DNA from: CAXXHQ01 sp963665265 | Lineage (GTDB): Bacteria; Planctomycetota; Planctomycetia; Pirellulales; Thermoguttaceae | Direction: 5' to 3' | Assembly: GCA_963665265.2 (NCBI GenBank) | Contig: OY762224.2 | Coordinates: 1,302,001-1,366,000, forward strand | DNA: 64,000 nt | Part shown: one piece after another, positions 1-8,700 of the stretch | Numbering within the stretch: the first letter of the stretch is position 1 | Layout: the number at the start of each line of letters is the position of its first letter | The notes under the pieces: model-generated | Databases searched by the model: none | Seen by the model: only the letters and a program-made list of their open reading frames with translations | What the model was told of the DNA's origin: nothing | Program-made: the position numbers and the translations under genes

Positions 1-1
1 G

Positions 2-1036
2 CCGGGGAGTCACAAGCCGAACACCGCCGTTCCCCAAGCCTATTACAATAAAATCGAGGGCATCGAACGTTTAACGACCGAGACCGGGGCAGGGCAGTGG
101 GGCTCGTCGCTCTCCTTCGCCTGCTCGCTATTCGGCGTTAAGTGCAAGGTCTTCATGGTCCGCGTCAGCTACGACGCCAAGCCGTACCGTCGTTCGATGA
201 TGCAACTTTGGGGCGGGCACGTCGTCGCAAGTCCGTCGCCCGACACCGAGGCGGGCCGTCGATTCCTGGCTGCCGATCCGGAGTGTCCCGGCAGTCTCGG
301 CATCGCCATCAGCGAGGCGGTCGAAGCGGCCGTCGCGCGTGAAGACACCAAATACACCCTCGGCAGCGTGCTCAATCACGTCATGTTGCACCAGACGATC
401 ATCGGGCTGGAGGTGGAAAAGCAAATGGAGCTGATCGGCGACTATCCCGACATAATGCTCGGCTGCGTCGGCGGCGGAAGCAACTTCGCCGGTCTGACCT
501 TCCCGTTCATTCGGCACAAGATTCAAGGCAAAAGCATCCGCTTCGTGGCGTGCGAGCCGCACTCCTGCCCGTCGATGAGCCGCGGCGAATACCGTTATGA
601 TTTCGGCGACACGGCCCAACTCACTCCTCTGGTGAAGATGTTCACGCTGGGACACAGCTTTCTGCCGCCGGGAATCCACGCCGGCGGACTCCGCTATCAC
701 GGCATGGCGCCGATGGTCAGTTTCTGCGCTAAGCTCGGCTTGGTCGAAGCGGCAGCGTTTCATCAGACCGAGTGCTTCGAGGCGGCCCAACTTTTCGCCA
801 AAACCGAAGGAATCGTCCCCGCCCCGGAATCGTCGCACGCCATCCGCGGCGCGATCGTCGAGGCCGAGCGCTGCCGCGACTCCGGCGAAGAGAAGTGCAT
901 CGTCTTCGCGCTCAGCGGACACGGCGTTTGCGATATGGCCTCGTACGATAAATTCCTCGGCGGCCACTTGGAAGACTACGCCTATCCGCAAGAGAAAATC
1001 GAAGACGCCCTCAAAGAACTTCCTAAGTTGGATTAG
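2..1036 (+). CDS. trpB: TrpB-like PLP-dependent tryptophan synthase beta chain (5' truncated)
   Basis: The reading frame is open from the first bases of the window, so the N-terminus lies outside it. The visible part starts with GSHKPNTA, whose Lys is the expected pyridoxal-phosphate Schiff-base lysine, followed by ETGAGQWGSS and, later, the phosphate-binding GCVGGGSNFAG. The spacing and the SHKPNTA form fit the TrpB2 type of tryptophan synthase beta subunit, which joins indole and L-serine to make tryptophan in the cytoplasm. The end (about residue 340 of the visible part) matches the family's usual C-terminus. No trpA or other trp gene is visible nearby, which is common for TrpB2. A TrpB-like enzyme acting on another substrate cannot be excluded. 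Confidence 0.88.
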   Translation, partial: PGSHKPNTAVPQAYYNKIEGIERLTTETGAGQWGSSLSFACSLFGVKCKVFMVRVSYDAKPYRRSMMQLWGGHVVASPSPDTEAGRRFLAADPECPGSLGIAISEAVEAAVAREDTKYTLGSVLNHVMLHQTIIGLEVEKQMELIGDYPDIMLGCVGGGSNFAGLTFPFIRHKIQGKSIRFVACEPHSCPSMSRGEYRYDFGDTAQLTPLVKMFTLGHSFLPPGIHAGGLRYHGMAPMVSFCAKLGLVEAAAFHQTECFEAAQLFAKTEGIVPAPESSHAIRGAIVEAERCRDSGEEKCIVFALSGHGVCDMASYDKFLGGHLEDYAYPQEKIEDALKELPKLD

Positions 1037-1102
1037 CTTGCACGCGTCAGGAGCCTGGCTGCTTGTTTAGGCGCGACTCGAAGTGAAACGCGTCCCTGTC
1101 CC

Positions 1103-2701
1103 CTACGCTTCGCGAATGGCTGCGGGGCCGCGTTCGCGAAGCGCATCGTCAATCTTCGTCAACAGCTCCGGCGACAGTTCCCAGCCGGCTCCGCCGGCCG
1201 TTTCGGCGATTTGCTCCGGCCGTCGCGCGCCGCACAACGCACCGGTCACGCCCGGCCGGTGGATCGTCCAATTGATAACCAACTCCGCAACCGTATGCTC
1301 CGCCTCCTTGGCGATCGCGCGAAGCTTCTCGACGAACGCCAAATTCTTCTCCCATTCGTCGCCATGGAACTGCGGATAGTTGCGGCGATTGTCGTTCTCG
1401 AACTTCTGGTCCGTTCGCATCTTCCCGGCCAATAGCCCTTTCATTAACGGCCAAAAGACCATTACCGATACGTCACGCTCTCGGCACCAGGGCAAAACGT
1501 CGGCCTCGATCTGGCGCTGCAACATGTTGTACGGCGGCTGTACGGCAGACAGAGGGCATTCCCGCGAAAACTCATCGAGCTGCGCGACCGTCAAATTCGA
1601 CGCCCCGACGGCCAATGTCTTTCCTTCGTCGAGCAAGCGTTTCAATTCGCCCGCCGCGTCGGCGATCGGCGTCTTCTCGTCTGGAGCGTGAAGATAATAA
1701 AGCTCCACCCGATCCGTTTGCAGGCGTTGCAAGCTCTCCTCGCAGTGGCGGCGCAGCGTCGCCGGCGAACAATCGTAGACAGGTTGGCCGGCAGCATCCC
1801 AGCCAAGCCCGCCTTTCGTGGCAATGACCATTTCGTCGCGTCGGGAACCAAGCGCCTTGGCGATCAATCGCTCGCTCTCACCGCTTTTCCCGTACATGTA
1901 GGCCGTGTCGAGGTGGTTCACCCCCAAATCGAAACACGCTTTAAGCGTGGCCAAGCTCTCCGATTCAACGATGTTCGGGGTCGTCACGCCGGCAATCGGC
2001 CAACAGCCCATCGCAACGGCCGAAACTTTCAGGTCGGTCTTGCCGAGTTGTCTGTATTCCATCGTTTTCATACCGGCCGGCTCTCGAGGGTCCGCCGCAC
2101 TTTCTTCGGTCTCTTTTACCGTAATGCTAGGCGAGCCGACCGCAAAATCAAGATTCCATTCGCCCAATTTCTCATTGTCCCCATCGCACTCCGATTCCTC
2201 TTCCGGAAGAACGTTAAACCGGTTGAAAAACGAGATGAACCAAGGAACGAGAATTGCCAGGTAGGCCGCGATCAGCAAAATTGGATAGTGGCGTATCGCC
2301 TCGGGCTGCCCGACGTTCGCAAGAAACGCCAATTCCGCAAACCCCAATAACAAAATATCGGTGATGACGAGTATCGTATACAGATAGGAAAGGAGCGACC
2401 AGAGCGTTTGCTTTCGTCGTTCGGGCGCAAGCCAATACGACTTCTTTGGAATGTTGATCGAGCCGTCGGGCAAACGGCCAAGAAAGATTGTAAAAAAAGC
2501 CGCTAAGACAGGAGGCATGACGATCATTCCCGCCAAAAACGCCGTGCTCACGCTCTTCGGCATCCATGCGTCCGCCTCGTCGAAGGCGTTGAAATGCGAG
2601 GCGACTTTTTCCGGCAAAAGCGGATAGTAGTGCGCAATGCGCAGTCCTCCGATCGCCAATATGAAAACAAAAAACAGGGCGCCCAGTTTATGCGACGTCA
2701 T
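1103..2701 (-). CDS. DUF1648 membrane domain fused to aldo/keto reductase
   Basis: 532 residues from the ATG at 2701; a TTG 15 codons upstream is also possible. Residues 1 to about 170 hold four or more hydrophobic segments with the YPxLPEKVASHFN pattern typical of DUF1648 membrane proteins. A short acidic linker follows. From about residue 211 (MKTMEYRQLGKT) there is a complete aldo/keto reductase with the expected tetrad Asp265, Tyr270, Lys296 and His338 and a C-terminal NADPH-binding region. The AKR would reduce or oxidise carbonyl substrates with NADP(H); the substrate is unknown. The two parts are normally separate proteins. No stop or convincing ribosome binding site lies at the junction (2071), so this is either a true fusion or two genes joined by loss of a stop. 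Convergent with the upstream trpB-like gene. Confidence 0.75.
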   Translation of the reverse strand: MTSHKLGALFFVFILAIGGLRIAHYYPLLPEKVASHFNAFDEADAWMPKSVSTAFLAGMIVMPPVLAAFFTIFLGRLPDGSINIPKKSYWLAPERRKQTLWSLLSYLYTILVITDILLLGFAELAFLANVGQPEAIRHYPILLIAAYLAILVPWFISFFNRFNVLPEEESECDGDNEKLGEWNLDFAVGSPSITVKETEESAADPREPAGMKTMEYRQLGKTDLKVSAVAMGCWPIAGVTTPNIVESESLATLKACFDLGVNHLDTAYMYGKSGESERLIAKALGSRRDEMVIATKGGLGWDAAGQPVYDCSPATLRRHCEESLQRLQTDRVELYYLHAPDEKTPIADAAGELKRLLDEGKTLAVGASNLTVAQLDEFSRECPLSAVQPPYNMLQRQIEADVLPWCRERDVSVMVFWPLMKGLLAGKMRTDQKFENDNRRNYPQFHGDEWEKNLAFVEKLRAIAKEAEHTVAELVINWTIHRPGVTGALCGARRPEQIAETAGGAGWELSPELLTKIDDALRERGPAAIREA

Positions 2702-3165
2702 CTTTGTAACATTCTTATGCAAAGGAAATGATCTTCTCGCCGTCAATATAACCGTTCCGCGCCGAGAAACAATTCGGCGTTAATCATTCCCTTCGCGACC
2801 AATCTAAATAATGCGGATATGTTTTTAGACTCCAAGGCACGATTGACGCGCGGCCTTGGCTTCGAGCCGACGGAAAATATTCCGTAACGGATACGAATCC
2901 TTTTTGGCGACATCTGCCGCCATCCCCTCCTTACTCATCCGCATGCCGAGAAAAACAACGTTCAGGCATACTCCGTAATTGCAAGAGGCGCCCTACGCAA
3001 TTCGCCAAAAAAAGGCCGAAATAAGCCTGTTTTCGCAAGAAAAAAACGCCGGTTTTTCGGGAAATTTTTCGCTGTCAACCCACTTTAAAGCTAGTCTGAC
3101 GGCATAAATTGCATATAATGACGCGTTAGAAGTGAACGTTTCTTTTTGGGAGAGCGTATCTCAAA

Positions 3166-3342
3166 ATGAAACGATTTAGTGAGTTAATAAAACGATACAT
3201 GGTGCTTTCGCAACAATTTTGGCCATTTTGGGCCTGTTGCGTTCTCGGCAAACAGGTTGATGGGAGTGATTTTTATCACATTTCATCTTACCTAAATAAC
3301 CAGTCCTGCCTAAGCCGTTTTTTTGCCTATGCGTCGGGTTGA
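3166..3342 (+). CDS. possible small ORF, 58 aa, unknown
   Basis: ATG at 3166 is preceded by GGGAGAG (3148-3154) at a somewhat long spacing and by a TATAAT at 3114-3119, giving a plausible promoter-leader-start arrangement. The product (begins MKRFSELIKRYMV) is short and has an aromatic and Cys-containing centre (WPFWACC). No family is recognised. The start of the TTGACA element overlaps its stop. It may be a chance frame in the leader region of the next gene. Confidence 0.2.
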   Translation: MKRFSELIKRYMVLSQQFWPFWACCVLGKQVDGSDFYHISSYLNNQSCLSRFFAYASG

Positions 3343-3367
3343 CATCCAAATCAACTATGCTAGCTTA
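3339..3367 (+). promoter_or_regulatory. candidate promoter for the Cys-rich protein gene
   Basis: A perfect TTGACA at 3339-3344 is followed 16 bases later by TAGCTT, a weak -10 match. It would give a leader of about 200 nt before the ATG at 3575. The -10 is poor, so the call is tentative. Confidence 0.3.
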
Positions 3368-3574
3368 TCGTTCTAAGCTACGTATTTGTTATCACATTCG
3401 CCTAATCGGAAAAGTTTAACAGGGCTGTGACTTTTCGGCGGCGTTTTGAAGTGATAACGCCAGTATGTGCGTCCTCGGCTGAAAGCCGTCAGGGTCGGGG
3501 AGCAGATGGAATAAATGACGGCGCAACTGCGCGTTCCTCAACGCTACGGTACCTGTTAGTTGGAGGTTTCTCGA

Positions 3575-4315
3575 ATGAATCGATCATTCCTTTTTGGCAT
3601 CGCGTGCATCGTCGCGGTGTTTGGCTTGGCCCTCGTGGGCACGAACAACCGCGCCTCTGCTGGCGAAGCCTGCGCCCCGGCGGCCTGCGCCCCGGCCGCT
3701 TGCACTCCGGCGCCCTGTGCCCCGGCGTCCTGCGAGCCGAAGTCCTGCAAGCCCAAGCACGAGCGCAAAGTTCGCTCTTGCCGTCCGAAGTCCTGCGAGC
3801 CGAAGGCTTGCGAAGCTCCTAAGGCCTGCGCTCCGGCATCTTGCGAGCCGAAGTCCTGCAAGCCCAAGCACGAGCGCAAAGTTCGCTCTTGCCGTCCGAA
3901 GTCCTGCGAGCCGAAGGCTTGCGAAGCTCCTAAGGCCTGCGAAGCCCCCAAGGCTTGCGCCCCGGTGAGCTGCGAACCGAAGTCCTGCTGCCCGAAGCGT
4001 GAGCGCAAAGTTCGCTCCTGCCGCCCGAAGTCTTGCGAGCCGAAGGCTTGCGAAGCCCCCAAGGCTTGCGCCCCGGTGAGCTGCGAACCGAAGTCCTGCT
4101 GCCCGAAGCGTGAGCGCAAAGTTCGCTCCTGCCGTCCGAAGTCCTGCGAGCCCGTTAAGGCTTGTGCGGCTCCGAAGGCTTGCGAAGCCCCCAAGGCTTG
4201 CGCCCCGGCCTGCTGCGCCCCGGCTGCCGCTCCCGCTGCTGCCCCGGCCGCTCCGAAGGAAGCCCCGAAGGAAGCCGCCCCGGCCGCTCCGGCCCCGCCG
4301 GCCCCCAAGGCCTAG
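3575..4315 (+). CDS. secreted Cys/Lys/Pro-rich repeat protein
   Basis: 246 residues from the ATG at 3575, chosen because GGAGG sits at 3562-3566; a TTG 15 bases upstream is less likely. Residues 1-29 form a signal peptide (hydrophobic core IACIVAVFGLALVG, cleavage near ASA|GEA). The mature protein starts with CAPAAC-type repeats, then has four copies of a basic Cys-rich module of about 37 residues containing CEPKSC, K/RERKVRSC and RPKSCEPKAC. It ends in an Ala/Pro/Lys tail without Cys. More than 30 Cys are spaced every 4 to 6 residues. This is typical of a disulfide-crosslinked surface or coat protein, inferred from composition only. It is monocistronic and followed by a terminator. Confidence 0.8.
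   Translation: MNRSFLFGIACIVAVFGLALVGTNNRASAGEACAPAACAPAACTPAPCAPASCEPKSCKPKHERKVRSCRPKSCEPKACEAPKACAPASCEPKSCKPKHERKVRSCRPKSCEPKACEAPKACEAPKACAPVSCEPKSCCPKRERKVRSCRPKSCEPKACEAPKACAPVSCEPKSCCPKRERKVRSCRPKSCEPVKACAAPKACEAPKACAPACCAPAAAPAAAPAAPKEAPKEAAPAAPAPPAPKA
3731..4190 (+). repeat. tandem in-frame repeats, four copies of 111-129 bp
   Basis: Modules start at about 3731, 3842, 3971 and 4082. Spacing is 111, 129 and 111 bp; the longer one carries an extra six-codon CEAPKA unit. Copies 1 and 2 are nearly identical at the DNA level, as are copies 3 and 4 (which have CCPKRERK instead of CKPKHERK), suggesting recent duplication by pairs. Confidence 0.85.
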
Positions 4316-4493
4316 TTTCCGGTTTTGAAGCAACTTCCAGTAATTGCTCCGCCGCCCTTAAAGTTTCGGAACGCAATCATTGAGTCGAGTTGTCCATCAT
4401 GTTAATCAAGCTCGCCGCTCTGCTTTCATAGCGGTGTGACGGACGATAAAACGCCTTCCTGCCCTGGGAAGACGATATAAGTCAGAACGAGTT

Positions 4494-4527
4494 AAAGCCG
4501 GTTCCTTTGTGGTTCCGGCTTTTTTTA
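4494..4527 (+). terminator. rho-independent terminator
   Basis: AAAGCCGG (4494-4501) pairs with CCGGCTTT (4515-4522) and is followed by a run of T to 4527. It lies about 180 bases after the Cys-rich gene and before apt. Confidence 0.75.
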
Positions 4528-4674
4528 TGCGCTCACGATTCGTCTCGCTTCAATCGTGACTTTCAACCCTCTTTCGTTTATCCATTTCCCGCCCCCCTCT
4601 ATACCCGGCGGCATAAAACTCCTATATTCTCGAATGTGTGTTTAATCGAAAAAATCAAGGAGTTCACAGCGATA

Positions 4675-5214
4675 ATGACCACGACGGCGAAACGGTTGGA
4701 TCTGACTGAATATATTCGCAGCATTCCGGACTTCCCGAAACCCGGCATCCTTTTCCGCGACATTACCCCCTTGCTCGGCTCGCCCGAGGCCTTCCGACAG
4801 ACCGTCTCCGATCTTGCTGCTCCCTTCCGCAAGAAAAAGATCGACTTCATTGCCGCCGCCGAGGCCCGCGGATTCATTTTCGCTTCGCCGTTAGCAATTG
4901 AACTGAACGCCGGGCTTGTGCCGATCCGTAAGCCCGATAAGCTCCCCTACCAAACCCTTTCGTTCAGCTACGACTTAGAATACGGTGCTGACACGCTTCA
5001 GATTCATGCCGACGCCATTCCCGAGGGCGCCAACGTCCTTGTTGTGGATGATTTGCTGGCCACAGGCGGAACTGTTGACGCCTGTTGCCGTTTGGTTGAA
5101 AAAGCAGGCGGAAAAATCGCCGGTTGCGCCTTTGTCATTGAATTGGCCGACCTCAAAGGACGCGACCGCATTTCAAACTATGAAACGCTAAGCCTGGTAA
5201 ATTACAGAGAGTAG
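4675..5214 (+). CDS. apt: adenine phosphoribosyltransferase
   Basis: 179 residues, the usual length. Start ATG at 4675 with AAGGAG at 4657-4662. It carries the N-terminal IRSIPDFPKPGILFRDITPLL region of bacterial Apt (split here: IRSIPDFPKPG, then ILFRDITPLL) and the PRPP-binding loop VLVVDDLLATGGT around residues 123-135, with the two acidic residues and the Thr-Gly-Gly turn. It salvages adenine to AMP using PRPP in the cytoplasm. It appears to be monocistronic, between a terminator and a small secreted protein gene. No unusual features. Confidence 0.95.
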   Translation: MTTTAKRLDLTEYIRSIPDFPKPGILFRDITPLLGSPEAFRQTVSDLAAPFRKKKIDFIAAAEARGFIFASPLAIELNAGLVPIRKPDKLPYQTLSFSYDLEYGADTLQIHADAIPEGANVLVVDDLLATGGTVDACCRLVEKAGGKIAGCAFVIELADLKGRDRISNYETLSLVNYRE

Positions 5215-5343
5215 GTGCGGGGCTTGGCAGTTTTTCAAGCAGTCATTTGCCGAAAAACTCTCGTTTAACAAAACAAACCGCACATCTTCTCAAATTTCTA
5301 CCGCCCCCGGTTCGATGACTACAACATGGAACCGGGGGATAAT

Positions 5344-5688
5344 ATGCGTTCGCCGCACGGCACAAAACATTTTCTATCGAGGGTTGGCTCCGCTTTTCTT
5401 GCGATGGCCATTTGCCATGGTGCAACGGGATTCGCCCGCGAACCGCTGCTTGTAATGCCGTATTGGCATACGCCTGCTCCCTATTACACCGGCAATCCCC
5501 GTGTGATCGATCCGGCGACAGTAAAGAATCCGACGCCGTCGCCGGCGAAAATCCCTCAGAAATACGCACCGCCCGCACCAAGCCCGAAGGCGTATCCTTA
5601 CGGATTTTTCGGGGCGCAGACCCGCGGTTTCAAGATGACGAAACAGGGTTACTACGGCGAATACGATCAAACAACGTATTCTCGGTAG
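5344..5688 (+). CDS. small secreted Pro/Tyr-rich protein, unknown
   Basis: 114 residues from ATG 5344, preferred over an ATG at 5326 because GGGGGA precedes it by about five bases. It has an N-terminal signal-like segment (VGSAFLAMAICHGATGFA) and a mature region rich in Pro and Tyr, with YPYGFFGAQ and a C-terminal YYGEYDQTTYSR. Small exported proteins with a YGxFGA core and Tyr-rich tail are common in planctomycetes, but no function is known to me. It converges with bamA, ending 36 bases from that gene's stop. Confidence 0.6.
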   Translation: MRSPHGTKHFLSRVGSAFLAMAICHGATGFAREPLLVMPYWHTPAPYYTGNPRVIDPATVKNPTPSPAKIPQKYAPPAPSPKAYPYGFFGAQTRGFKMTKQGYYGEYDQTTYSR

Positions 5689-5724
5689 GATTTTTCTGGA
5701 GGCTGATCGCTGATCGCCGACGGC

Positions 5725-8700
5725 TTATCTATTGAAGCCCATAAAGAAGCTAAACACTTGTTTTTGGTCGCCCGGGTTGCTCACGACCGGGAAAGCGAAG
5801 TCCAAGGCGATTGGGGCCGAACCCATGGCCGGAATAGTAATGCGGAGCCCGAAGCCGGGAGCCACGCGGAATTTATCGTGCCAGTCCGAAAGGCTTCGTT
5901 CGACGGTGCCCGCATCGCAGAAAATTACGCCGCGGAGCATGTCGTCGGCCGTGATCGGGAACATATATTCAGTCGAGGTCAGCGCTTGGAAATCACCGCC
6001 GCAGATCTCATAGGTTCCCAAAGTCGGAGCGTAGGCGCGGGGCGAAGCGTAGCGGTATTGGAAACCGCGGATACTCGATGAACCGCCTCCGAAGTATCGG
6101 TCGTAAATCGGCGTATCGTCGCCCGACCAGCCGACTTTTCCGCTCACGCTCAAAACGTGACGGCCCGAGCCGTCCGGCCGTTCATGCAGCATGAAGTACT
6201 TTCTCGCGTCCAAGTCGAGCTTTGGATATTGGAACGTGCCGATGACTTGCTCGGCCGTGAAGCTGAGCAAATGTCCTTGCGTGGCTAAATACGGATTGTC
6301 GCGGGTGTCATGCGTAATTCCTGCGGAAAAACCGTGCAGGCCGTTTTTGCCGACGACTTCGGCCAAGTCGGGCATCGCCGCGTCGATCGGATTCGAGATG
6401 CCGATCGAGGCGCCGCGATAAGCGATTTCGCCGTTTAGATCCGAGGTCAACTGGCGTTTAATCGCAATTCGACCGCCGATTCGTTCTTCGTACCATTCGG
6501 TAAACGATCGAGTGTAGTAGTATCCGCCCAAACCGAGACCGTTTTGCGAGTCCATCCAAAACGGTTCATCGAAGTTGACCGAATAGGTTTGCGTTGTGGT
6601 TCCGGGCATGGCCTGGATGCGCAAGCGCTGACCGTTGCCTCGCCAGGCCGTAAAGTTCTTGATGTCGTCCCAACTTCGCGGGACGTTGAAGATGTCGAAG
6701 TTTTGTTCGTCGATCACTACTTGGCCGAACAAACCGGAATCGGAGTTCACGCCGACGCCCAACATGAATCGGCCCGTTTGCGTCTCGTTAACGGGGATAT
6801 TTATTGGCAAACTGGCCATCGGCTCGTCGGGCGCGCGTCCGCTCATAAACGGCGAGTTTTGGCCGAAAATCGGTTGGACCATTCGCTCGGGCGGAGGCAT
6901 TTCACTAGCCGCGAGATATTGGTTTTGCAAATTTTGTTGCGGAGCGGCGCCGTTAGGTTGTTGTGAGTAACCTTGCTGCCCGTCGGCTTGAGCGTATTGC
7001 TGCTGCGGATATCCCTGTTGCTGATACTGCTGCGGCTGCTGCTGATAGCTTTGTTGCGGATTAGTTTGGGGATAGGCGGCGTCCTGGGTTTCGTTATATG
7101 CGGTTTGCACGACTCCGTTCGACGAAGCGGCTTGCCGCGAGGAATCGCCGCCGAGCCAACGCAAACGCGATGGCAACGACGGGGTCGAACGGCCTTCGTC
7201 GGTATACTGTCCGCGAACGACGGTCGGCTCGCCATAGTTGCGCTGCGCATCGGCCGGAGCGGGCCACACGTTTTGCCGAGTCGTTTGCTCCTGCCGTTGA
7301 GCGGCGGGCTGCTGACTCTGTTGCGCCGGATACGATTGGCCGTACGACTGCGAGTAGGATTCTTGTCGTTGCGGAGCCGCTTGCGCCGGTTGGTATCCGG
7401 CTTGGTAGTCGGTCTGATACTGTCGCGGATTTTGCGGCGGATATTGAGTTTGGTCTTGCCGCTGATATTGCGCTTGGTAGGGTTGCAAGTTTTGTTGCTG
7501 ATACGCGATGGGGTTTTGCTGATTCTGCGGCGTTTGAGCGAGAACTTGCAGCGTTGGGTACATCGTCGGTCGAGACCCGTCGGCGTAGATATATCCTTGC
7601 GGAGCGGCGGACTGTTCGCGATTCCATTGCTCTTGATTGACCGCTGTGCCTTCGAGGCGAAGCGTCATAACGCGTTCTTCGTCGGGCGACGGCTCCGGAC
7701 TCTGATTGCGCACGTTCGGTCTCGAACCCGGTCGACCGGCTGTTTGCGATTGGCCGCGACCTTCCAGATCGCCGTCTTCGCTTTCGGGCGGCGAGAAAAC
7801 GAGTTTCGGCGTTTCGCCGGCGGCCGGATTGTTCTCGAACAGTCCGGAGAACTTCAACCGGCGTTCGCTGGCTCGAATCTCGCGAGTATCGACGACGTCG
7901 CCGGGATGAATCGACAGGCGGTTCAACACCGTCGTGATTTTCGTATGCGGGAACTCGCCCTTGATGGCCACGTCGATGCGATCGACGCGATATTTGGCGC
8001 CTTCCTTGACGTTGTAAACCAAGTCGAGCGTGCCCGGCTCCTCGAGAAATCGGATATCGGCCTTCACGTCGGCGAACGCATAACCGACGCCGCCGTACAT
8101 GTCTTGCATCATCGTCGTGTCGGCGGTCATTTGCGATTGATTGAAATAATCGCCGCTTTTCAGCTTAATGTCTCTTAGCAACGTGTCGGAAAGGTATTTC
8201 GTATTGCCGTTGACCGAGACGTTGCGGATTTTGAACCGCGGGCCCTCGTGAATCACGAACGTGACAACGACCCAGTTGGCTTGCGTGATTTGGTTGAATT
8301 CTCGGCCGATCCGAGAACGAATTAAATCGAAACTATACTTGTCCTCGCCGTCGTACTCGTGAACTTCTCGCCCAATTTCTACGTTGAAGAAACCGAGTCC
8401 GCGATAATACGCGATTAAGCGATTGACGTCCTCGTCCAAGTCGCTACGTTTGAATTCACCGCTAAATAGATACAAAAACGGCGTTTTCGTGTCGATCTGC
8501 GTGCGTAAACGAGCGTCCGTGGCGATCGTATTTCCCTCGAACACGACCACTTGGACTTTTTGCTTGACGCCCTCGTTGATCAAGAATATCGCTTTCCGAT
8601 CTTCCGGCTTGTCGCCCTCGAGCAGCGTGACGCGGGCTTTCGAGTAGCCCTTCTTTTTGTAGTAGGCCTCTAGCTTTCGGCGCGCTTCTTCGACGGCGAA

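Larger units (their letters stand above)
2702..3574. other. long intergenic region with two promoter-like signals
   Basis: About 870 bases without a convincing gene. It is richer in A and T than the flanking genes in its second half. A TATAAT lies at 3114-3119 and a perfect TTGACA at 3339-3344; both point rightward towards the Cys-rich protein gene. A 58-codon open frame (3166-3342) is listed separately. Nothing else is recognisable. Confidence 0.5.

Noticed and set aside
6973..8178. Long plus-strand open frame (401 codons) inside bamA
   Set aside because: Antisense shadow of the Gln-rich bamA frame with no start signal; the minus-strand protein has clear POTRA and barrel motifs.
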